A DNA stretch of 64,000 bases, taken from NCBI GenBank assembly GCA_947462925.1, contig CANHQP010000018.1:1-64000 (forward strand), written 5' to 3'. Below the pieces are notes generated by a model that searched no databases, was not told where the DNA came from, and saw nothing but the letters and a program-made list of their open reading frames with translations. Shown here piece after piece: positions 51,587 through 61,000 of this stretch; position 1 is the stretch's first letter, and each line of letters starts with the position of its first letter. The translations under genes and the position numbers were made by a program. The DNA comes from Flavobacteriia bacterium. GTDB lineage: Bacteria > Bacteroidota > Bacteroidia > Flavobacteriales_D > Crocinitomicaceae.

Positions 51587-53695
51587 ATGAATTTAAAAGA
51601 TTTCGTTCAATCACATTCTGCTATTTCGGAAAAATCAGTGCAAAACACAATCCAACTATTAAGTGAAGGTGCGACTGTACCATTTATTGCACGTTACAGA
51701 AAGGAAATGACTGGTGCTTTGGATGAAGTTCAAATTGCTTTAATTAGAGATTTGGTTAAAAAATTTGAGGATTTAATTAACCGACAAGGTACTATCTTAA
51801 AGGCAATTGAAGAACAAAATAAACTAACCGAAGACCTTAGAGTTAAAATCTCAAGTTGTTTTGATTCAACCTTATTGGAAGATTTATATTTACCCTTCAA
51901 GCAAAAGAGATTAACAAGAGGTGAAAAAGCAAAGAAATTAGGACTTGAACCTTTGGCAAAAATGATAATGTCGCAAAATGGTGGAAATCCTTTCCAAATG
52001 GCTGGGAAATTTGTTCGGGGTCAAGTTGCTGATGAAGATATAGCAATTGAAGGAGCAAAAGATATCATGGCAGAGTACATGAATGAGAATGTAAATTTTC
52101 GTGGTAGAATGAGAACTTTTTTTCAGCGTAAGGCAATTTTGACCTCAAAAATGATGAAAGGAAAAGCTGAATCTGGAGAAAAGTACAAGGATTATTTTGA
52201 TTTTTCTGAACCACTTTATAAGGTTCCATCTCATCGATTTCTAGCATTATTTAGAGGAGAGAGAGAAGGGATTTTGGGAATTAAAGCAACACCAAATAAA
52301 GAGGAAGCGATTGAAATTACGGAACGTTTTTTTGTTCGGTCAAATGATGCTTGTGGAGATTTGGTTGCAGAAACTTGCAAAGATGCCTATGTTCGCTTGA
52401 TTTCGCCGTCATTGGAAAATGAGGTAATAAATGAAGCAAAAGAAAAAGCAGATAAGGAAGCAATTAAGGTGTTCACTACTAATTTAAAACAATTACTTCT
52501 TGCCCCACCTCTGGGAGCCAAAAGAATATTAGCAATTGATCCTGGATTTAGAACGGGATGTAAAGTTGTTTGTTTGGATGAATCTGGAAATCTACTAACT
52601 AATTCAACTATTTTTCCACATCCACCGCAGTCGGAGCGTGAAAAATCTTCTGCAAAAATTTTTGAATTAGTACAAGCATATAAGATTGATGCCATAGCAA
52701 TTGGAGATGGAACTGCTGGAAGAGAAACTGAAAATCTTGTAAAGCACATTCGATTCGATAGAGATTTGGAAGTTTTTTCAGTTCGTGAAGATGGAGCTTC
52801 AATTTATTCTGCAAGTTCTATTGCTCGGAAAGAATTTCCAAATTACGATGTAACCGTAAGAGGTTCCGTATCCATCGGAAGGCGATTAATGGATCCTTTA
52901 GCTGAACTCGTAAAGATTGATCCTAAGTCAGTTGGTGTAGGTCAATATCAACATGAAGTTAATCAAACATTGTTAAAAAATGCCTTGGATGATGTGGTTA
53001 TTTCTGCTGTTAATTCGGTAGGTGTAGATTTAAATACAGCTTCAGCATATTTGCTAAGTTATGTTTCTGGTTTAGGTCTTTCTTTGGCTGAAAATATTGT
53101 GGCACATCGACAAGAAAATGGACCATTTAAATCAAGACATGAACTTCGTAAGGTAAAACGATTAGGGGATAAGGCTTACGAGCAAAGTGCTGGTTTTTTG
53201 AGGATTAGAAATGGAGACAATCCGCTAGATAACTCTTCTGTTCATCCTGAAACTTACAAGGTTGTGGAAAAGATTGCGCAAAAGTTAAAGGTAAAAATTC
53301 CAGAGTTAATGGGTGATGATTCACTTTTGAATTCACTTAATCCAAGTGATTTTGATGATGTAGATCAATATACATTTACAGATATTGTTTCTGAATTAAA
53401 GAAACCTGGAAGGGATCCTAGACAAAAAGCGAAAGTACTAGAATTTAGTAGTTCAATCCGAACAATTTCAGACCTTAAAATTGGAATGAAACTTACTGGG
53501 ATTGTCACCAATGTTACAGCTTTTGGTGCGTTTGTAAATATCGGAATAAAAGAAAATGGTTTAATTCACAAATCTAATCTAGCAGATGTTTATGTAAGTG
53601 ATCCTTCTCAGTTTATTTCCCTTCACGAGCATGTTGAAGTGGAAATATTGGAATTAGATACGGAAAGAAAAAGAGTAGGGCTAAGGAAAATCTAA
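51587..53695 (+). CDS. tex: Tex family RNA-binding transcriptional accessory protein
   Basis: A 702-residue protein matching Tex end to end: helical N-terminal domain (ATVPFIARYRKEMTGALDEVQ), YqgF/RNase H-like domain (RILAIDPGFRTGCKVV, AIAIGDGTAGRETE), two helix-hairpin-helix motifs (LAENIVAHRQENGPFKSR, LRKVKRLGDKAYEQSAGFLRI) and a C-terminal S1 RNA-binding domain (GMKLTGIVTNVTAFGAFVNIGI). Tex/Spt6-like proteins influence transcription and RNA turnover. The tail overlaps the convergent lipoprotein gene by four bases. Confidence 0.97.
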   Translation: MNLKDFVQSHSAISEKSVQNTIQLLSEGATVPFIARYRKEMTGALDEVQIALIRDLVKKFEDLINRQGTILKAIEEQNKLTEDLRVKISSCFDSTLLEDLYLPFKQKRLTRGEKAKKLGLEPLAKMIMSQNGGNPFQMAGKFVRGQVADEDIAIEGAKDIMAEYMNENVNFRGRMRTFFQRKAILTSKMMKGKAESGEKYKDYFDFSEPLYKVPSHRFLALFRGEREGILGIKATPNKEEAIEITERFFVRSNDACGDLVAETCKDAYVRLISPSLENEVINEAKEKADKEAIKVFTTNLKQLLLAPPLGAKRILAIDPGFRTGCKVVCLDESGNLLTNSTIFPHPPQSEREKSSAKIFELVQAYKIDAIAIGDGTAGRETENLVKHIRFDRDLEVFSVREDGASIYSASSIARKEFPNYDVTVRGSVSIGRRLMDPLAELVKIDPKSVGVGQYQHEVNQTLLKNALDDVVISAVNSVGVDLNTASAYLLSYVSGLGLSLAENIVAHRQENGPFKSRHELRKVKRLGDKAYEQSAGFLRIRNGDNPLDNSSVHPETYKVVEKIAQKLKVKIPELMGDDSLLNSLNPSDFDDVDQYTFTDIVSELKKPGRDPRQKAKVLEFSSSIRTISDLKIGMKLTGIVTNVTAFGAFVNIGIKENGLIHKSNLADVYVSDPSQFISLHEHVEVEILELDTERKRVGLRKI

Positions 53696-54477
53696 TTTTT
53701 CATTAATTCAGGATCTTCAGTCATATATTTCATTACTTTAGGATTGAAAAACCATCTTTTATGTAGTTTATTAGTCTTAAGAATTTCGGGTTCGAATTCA
53801 TAAATGTTTTCAATTTTTGTTGGGTAATTTAGAATTTTCCCTTCATATACCATGATATTCTTAACGTCGCAAATAGAACCTTTGTCATTCTCCAAGAAAT
53901 ATGCCTCCGGCTTGCTTTCACCAATATGATCAAAAATTTTCACTTGAAAAATTTCCTGTAACACATCTCCGTAAATGGTGTAGTAATTTCTAAATGAAGC
54001 GTTCAATACTCTATATTCAATAATTAGATCCTTGTATTTTTCTGAGGATAAATTTTCAAATTTGACTTTTAACTTATTTATTGGACTTGATGGCACCGGC
54101 ACTGGCACAGAGAATTTATCTAATTTTCCATCATAAAAAACGAAGTAATTATAATTTCCCAGGTAACCCATGTCTTCGATTTGATTAGCATTTTTGAGCC
54201 CTGCAGATTTTTTTTTTGCAAATTCAAATCTATTTACGGTGATTATCGCATCTTCAAATTCATCATTATTTATTTTATCTTTAAAAATCTCAGTTGTATA
54301 TTTTTCTGTGGCATCAATCGATAATGATCCTGTAATATGTCTATCTTTTCTTTGTTCAAAAGTCAATTTTTCAACTGTTTCTTCGTCATTGCTGCTGAAA
54401 TTTTCATTTTCAAAATTGCAAGAATGCAATAAAGAGAAAGTTACAGCCAAAAAATAAATAATAAAATGATTTTTCAT
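53692..54477 (-). CDS. Lipoprotein of unknown function
   Basis: A 261-residue lipoprotein: MKNHFIIYFLAVTFSLLHSC with a lipobox. The mature part has KINNDEFEDAIITVNRFEFA, a pattern of VCBS/FG-GAP-like or 'D-x-N-D-E-x-x-D' calcium-type motifs (the family description is uncertain), followed by KFENLSSEKYKDLIIEYRVLNASFRNYYTIY. These resemble Bacteroidota proteins that read out or store a numerical state, but no family could be named. Stands alone, overlapping tex at its 3' end by four bases (convergent). Confidence 0.75.
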   Translation of the reverse strand: MKNHFIIYFLAVTFSLLHSCNFENENFSSNDEETVEKLTFEQRKDRHITGSLSIDATEKYTTEIFKDKINNDEFEDAIITVNRFEFAKKKSAGLKNANQIEDMGYLGNYNYFVFYDGKLDKFSVPVPVPSSPINKLKVKFENLSSEKYKDLIIEYRVLNASFRNYYTIYGDVLQEIFQVKIFDHIGESKPEAYFLENDKGSICDVKNIMVYEGKILNYPTKIENIYEFEPEILKTNKLHKRWFFNPKVMKYMTEDPELMKN

Positions 54478-54645
54478 GTTGCAAATATATGACTTATCTT
54501 TTTTCGATAATAAATTATTACTTTATTATAATATTCTAAAATTTATTTTTTTTAACATATTTTAGTTGACAGAGTTTTTTTTGGAACAAATTTCGTTAAT
54601 TTGTTGTAATTTGCTCCGGTAATTTAATGTTAAAAATACAACAAT

Positions 54646-55050
54646 ATGCTTTCAAATCATTTAAATTCAGCTATTAAGAAGTGTTTTTTCACTTTTTTGT
54701 TTACTATTTGTGGTCATGTGTCCTTCGGACAAGTTGTGACTAATCCTAGCTTAATTAAAGCTGAAGAGTCATCTAATTTAACAAAAGAACAACAGGAGTT
54801 AAACGAAAAGTTGTTAAAAGAAAAAGAATCTAAATCTTTCCCTGTTTTTGTAAATACGGGAAATATCACTTTAGATAATGAAAATTATAAGAAGGCAAAA
54901 GATGCTTGGATTAAAGAAAACCCTCAAGCTTATGAAGAAATGATTTCTAAAAATTCTGTGATTGTAATTTCAAAAGAGGAGTTTAGAAATCTACCAGTGG
55001 AGAGACAAAAGGAAATTACCAATCATCCTGAAAAATACATTTTGAAATAA
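54646..55050 (+). CDS. Small secreted protein preceding the giant adhesin gene
   Basis: A 134-residue exported protein with a signal peptide (about 10-29: KKCFFTFLFTICGHVSFGQ). The mature part is highly charged and helical: LTKEQQELNEKLLKEKES, then FPVFVNTGNITLDNENYKKAKDAWIKENPQAYEEMI and SKEEFRNLPVERQKEITNHPEKYIL. No family recognised. It starts 33 bp before the giant repeat protein gene on the same strand, with no terminator visible between them, so it probably belongs to the same transcript and may assist secretion, anchoring or folding of the adhesin (inference). Possible start alternatives are absent. Confidence 0.72.
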   Translation: MLSNHLNSAIKKCFFTFLFTICGHVSFGQVVTNPSLIKAEESSNLTKEQQELNEKLLKEKESKSFPVFVNTGNITLDNENYKKAKDAWIKENPQAYEEMISKNSVIVISKEEFRNLPVERQKEITNHPEKYILK

Positions 55051-55083
55051 TTCGCTTTTAGTTTTATAAAATAAACAATTCGT

Positions 55084-58000
55084 ATGCTTAAACTTTACAA
55101 AAAACAATTCGGTTTAATTCTTTTTACCGTTTTTTTGAGTTTTAATTCAAGTTCCCTTTATGCACAATGTGCTTTTGGGAATAATACTACACAAAATCCT
55201 GTTGCTACTTTTACTCCAGCTTGCACCGGCGTAGCAGAAGCTGTTACTACTTGTAATTTTGGAGGTGATTATTTCCTGATGGATGTTATCGCTGGGAATA
55301 CCTACGTTGTTGAAACTTGTGGGGGTTCTTGGGATAGTCAAATTATGGTCTATAATGAATCAACGCAAGCGCTTCTTGGCTACAATGATGATGGCTGTGG
55401 ACTTCAATCGACAGTTCAATTTGTTGCTGGGTACACTGGTATTGCTCGAGTTCTGGTTAGTAGATATAATTGTACCACAAATGCAGTTTGCATTACGACT
55501 AATGTAACTTGTACCTCACCACCAGTTAATAATGATTGCGCTTCAGTTATTCCAGCTGCATTAACTTCTCCCGGAAATTTAACTTTTAATGGAACTTCAG
55601 CGGGTGCAACTGACAATTCTGTTGGTGGTAGCTTAGGTGCCGCTCAAGTTTGGGAAGCTTTTACAATTACTGAATGTGCGACAGTTACAATAAATACTTG
55701 CGGTACAACTCCTTCATTTACACAAATGTTTACTGGAATTTCTACTGCTTGTCCTGCAGATTTTCCATCGACATTTATTACTTCAAATAGTATGGATTTT
55801 ACTACTTGCGCAGATGGAAACAGTACAGCTATTTTTAATAACTTAGCGCCAGGGACTTATTATGTTCCAGTTATCGGAGAGGCTCCTGACAATCATGCTT
55901 ATACATTAAATATTTCCGCTGTAGATTTTATTCCTGAACCTGTTATTACACCTGCTAGTTCGACCACTTTTTGTATTGGTGGTTCTGTTCAATTGGATGT
56001 TGCCGAGGAGCTTGGGCCTGATGTTCAGCAAACTGTAACTGGCGGAGGTTCTATTACTATTCCAAGTTCTGGAAACGGAAATCCTTTTCCTTCTGTTTTA
56101 ACTGTTGCTGCACTCCCTACTTCGGGAATTTCAGTTTATTCAGTAAACATTGATGGGATTTCTCATACGTGGCCAGATGATATTGATATGTGGTTAGTTT
56201 CCCCTTCTGGTCAGGCAGTTATGTTGATGTCTGATGTTGGAGGTGCAAATGATCTTTCAAATTTTAGTTTTGTAATTCAAGATGGAGCACCTGCTTTTTC
56301 TGATGGTGCATTAAATCCTTCTGGTACTTATTCACCCACGGATGTTGGTGCTGGCGATGCAGGTGCACCTGCTGGATATACCACTACACTTTCTACTTTT
56401 ACAGGTGATGTAAATGGGTCCTGGAGCTTACATATTGTTGATGATTTAGGTGGAGATCAAGGTTCTATGACTTCGTGGTCAATGACTTTTAATGTTCCTG
56501 GTACGTCTTTAACCTATACTTGGACCCCTGCAACTGGATTGGATGTTTCAACTGGTATTTCGGTTGTTGCCTCACCAACTGTTAGTACTACTTATACAGT
56601 AACAGCTTCAACTCCCAGTTCAAGTTGTACAAATTCACAAACTGTTGATGTTATCGTTACTCCGTTAACCACTCCAACTTTTACCCAAGTCGCTTCAATT
56701 TGTTCTGGCGCTTCGCTTTCAGCATTGCCAACTGCATCAAATGAAGGAATCACAGGAATTTGGTCACCAGCAATGAATAATACAGCAACAACGACATATA
56801 CTTTCACGCCGACTGCAGGTCAATGTGCGAATACTGCTACGATGACCATTACTGTCAATCCGAATGTTACCCCAACGTTTACTCAAGTCGCAGCAATTTG
56901 TTCTGGCGCTTCGCTTGCAGTATTACCAACGACATCAAATAATGGGATTACTGGAACTTGGTCACCAGCATTGAATAATACAGCAACAACGACTTACACT
57001 TTCACGCCAACGGCAGGACAGTGTGGAAGTACAGCAACAATGACTATTACTGTCAATCCGAATGTTACTCCAACTTTCACTCAAGTCGCAGCAATTTGTT
57101 CTGGCGCTTCTCTTTCAGCATTGCCAACGACATCAAATAATGGAATTACTGGAACCTGGTCACCAGCGTTGAATAATACAGCAACTACGACATATACTTT
57201 TACAGCTGATGCAGGTCAGTGTGCAACAACAGCAACGATGACCATTACGGTTAATCCGAATGTTACGCCAACTTTTACACAAGTGGCACCAATTTGTTTA
57301 GGAGGATCTTTATCGGCATTACCAACACCTTCGAATAATGGTATTACGGGATCATGGTCGCCAGCACCTAATAACACGGTAACGACTACCTATAGTTTTA
57401 CTCCAACAGTTGGTCAGTGTGCAACAACTGCAACAATGACTATTTCAGTTAATTTCAATACTGTTCCAACCTTTACACAACTTGCACCAATTTGTTCGGG
57501 TGGATCATTTACACTTCCAAATCCTTCAACGAATGCGATCACAGGAACTTGGTCACCAGTTCCAAATAATACAGCAACTACGACTTATACATTTACGCCA
57601 ACAGCAGGCCAGTGTGCAGTGACTGCAACAATGACAGTTACAGTTAACCCAAATGTTGCACCGACGTTTACTCAAATCACACCAATTTGTTCAGGTGGAT
57701 CTTTCACATTGCCAAATCCATCAAACAATGGTATTACGGGAAGTTGGTTGCCAGTTGCTAATAATACAACAACGACAACTTATACTTTTACACCAACGGT
57801 AGGTCAGTGTGCAAGTACAGGAACGATGACAGTGACTGTTAATCCGAATGTTGCACCAAACTTTACTCAAATCGCACCTATTTGTTCTGGTGGAGTGATA
57901 AACCTTCCAACGACGTCTCCAAACGGCATCACAGGAACTTGGTCACCAGCAGTAAATAATACAGCAACGACCACTTATACCTTTACCCCAACAGCAGGTT

Positions 58001-61000
58001 TGTGTGCAACAACAGCCACTATGACAGTGACGGTGAATACGAATGTGACACCAAACTTCACTCAAATCGCGCCAATTTGTTCAGGAGGATCTTTAACGCT
58101 TCCAACAACATCAACCAATGGCATCACGGGAAGCTGGTCACCAGGGGTGAATAATACAGCAACGACCACTTATACATTCACACCAACAGCAGGTCAGTGT
58201 GCTACGACAACGACGATGACAGTGACAGTAAATACGAACGTTACGCCAACTTTCACGCAAGTAGCCTCGATTTGTTCAGGTGGCGCTCTGGCTTCACTGC
58301 CAAATCCGTCCAATAATGGAATCACAGGATCATGGTCACCAGCATTGAATAATACAACAACAACGACTTATACATTTACCCCAACAGCAGGACAGTGTGC
58401 AAGTGCAGCTACGATGACAGTGACAGTAACGCCAAATGTAACGCCAACATTTGCGGCAATCGCCCCAATTTGTGCAGGAGCTACTTTGAGTGCATTGCCA
58501 ACAATATCTACCAATGGTATTTCTGGAGGTTGGTCACCAACATTGAATAATACAGCGACAACGACCTATACTTTCACACCAACAGCAGGACAATGTGCTA
58601 CAACGACTACACTTACAATCGTTGTGACGCCAAGTACTACTCCAACATTTACGGCCATAGCGCCAATCTGTTCAGGAGGAACATTTAGTTTATCTGCGGT
58701 TTCCAACAATGGTGTTTTTGGTTCATGGACGCCAGCATTTGACAATACAGTAACGACGACTTATACTTTCACGCCTTTGGCCATTCCAGGACAATGTTCA
58801 TCAACAACAACGATGACCATTACAGTAAATCCAAGTCTGACTCCAAGTTTTACACAAGTATCACCGATTTGCTCAGGAGCAACACTATCAGCATTGCCAA
58901 CAACTTCTAATAATGGAGTAACAGGAACATGGTCACCGGCACTGAATAATACGTCGACTACGACTTATACATTCACCCCAACATCTGGACAATGTGCCAC
59001 AAGTACAACGATGACCATTGTTGTCAATCCGAATGTGACACCAAACTTCACTCAAATCCCAGCAATCTGTTCTGGAGGCGTGATTACTTTGCCAGTTGTT
59101 TCCCCAAATGGCATTGTAGGAAGTTGGTCACCAGCACCAAATAATACAGCGACAACTACTTATACTTTCACACCAACTGTAGGTCAATGTGCGACTACAA
59201 CTACAATGACTATTACAGTGAATGCGAACGTTACGCCAACCTTCACTCAAGTAGGGACGGTTTGTTTTGGATCAAGTTTCACACTTCCAACTCCATCTAA
59301 TAATGGAATTACAGGAACATGGGCACCGGCGCCAAACAATACTTCAACAAGTTCTTATTTGTTTACCCCATCAGCAGGTCAGTGTGCAACGAATGCTTTC
59401 ATGGGAGTTACAGTTGTGCCAAATGTGATTCCAACATTCAATCCTATCGCACCAATTTGTTCTGGAGCTAGTTTGACATTGCCAACTTCTTCAACGAATG
59501 GAATTATCGGAACATGGTCACCAGCGGTGAATAATACAGCAACGACGACTTATACATTTACTCCATCTGCAGGGCAGTGTGCAGTGACAACCACATTGAC
59601 AGTGACTGTTACACCAAACGTTACACCAACCTTTACAGCAGTATCACCAATTTGTGCGGGAGCAACATTGACGCCACTTCCATCACCATCAAATGAAGGA
59701 ATTACGGGAACATGGTCGCCAGCATTGAATAATACAGCAACGACGACATACACATTCACTCCAACAGCAGGAATTTGTGCAACTACCCAAACATTGACCA
59801 TTACAGTCAATCCAAACGTTACACCAAATTTTGTACAAGTAGCACCAATTTGTGTAGGAGGAACACTAGCAGCACTTCCAACGATTTCACCAAATGGAAT
59901 TACGGGGAACTGGTTGCCAGCAGTAAATAATACAGCAACGACCACTTATACATTCACCCCAACAGTAGGTCAATGTGCAACGACAGCTACGATGACCATT
60001 GTGGTGAATCCGATTGTGACACCTACATTCAATCCAATTGCAGCTATTTGCTCGGGAGCGGCTTTAAGTTTACCAACATCATCTAATGAGGGAATTACGG
60101 GAACATGGTCACCAGCGGTGAATAATACGGCCACAACGACTTATACATTTACACCAGCTGCAGGACAATGTGCTGTGACAACGACGTTGACTGTTACCGT
60201 TACACCAAACGTTACGCCGACCTTTACAGCAGTATCACCAATTTGTGCGGGAGCTACATTGGCGCCACTTCCATCACCATCAAACAATGGCATTTCAGGA
60301 ACATGGTCCCCGGCCTTGGATAATACACAAACGACGACATATATATTTACGCCAGATGCAGGAATTTGTGCAACGTCACAAACATTGACCATTACAGTCA
60401 ATCCAAACGTTACTCCAAATTTTGTACAAGTAGCACCAATTTGTGTAGGAGGGACATTGGGTGCGCTTCCAACGATTTCACCAAATGGGATCACAGGGAC
60501 ATGGTCACCAGCAGTGAATAACACAGCTACGACTACTTATACATTCACTCCAGATGCTGGTCTGTGTGCAACGACAGCTACGATGACTATTGTTGTGAAT
60601 CCGATTGTGACACCAACTTTCAATCCAATTGCAGCAATTTGCGAAGGCGCAAGTTTGATCTTACCAACAACATCTATTGAAGGTATCACGGGAACTTGGT
60701 CACCAGCAGTGAATAATACAGCGACCACGACTTACACGTTTACTCCATCTGCAGGGCAGTGTGCAGTGACAACTACAATGAGTGTGACCGTTACACCAAA
60801 CGTAACGCCAACCTTTACGCAAGTATCACCAATTTGTGCAGGAGCAGTTTTAAGTTTACCAACACCATCTAATGAAGGCATCACAGGAACATGGTCACCA
60901 GCGCCTAACAATACGGCGACTACGACTTATACCTTTAGCCCAACAACGGGAGTTTGTGCTACAACGCAATCAATGACAGTGAGTGTGACACCAAACGTGA

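Noticed and set aside
59550-60728. Long antisense open frames across the repeat array (for example 59550-59945, 60141-60524, 60537-60728, also 60927-61169).
   Set aside because: They recur in the same phase in repeated units and follow from the Thr/Ala-rich codons of the sense strand; low-complexity Val-rich products, no start context, no family resemblance.
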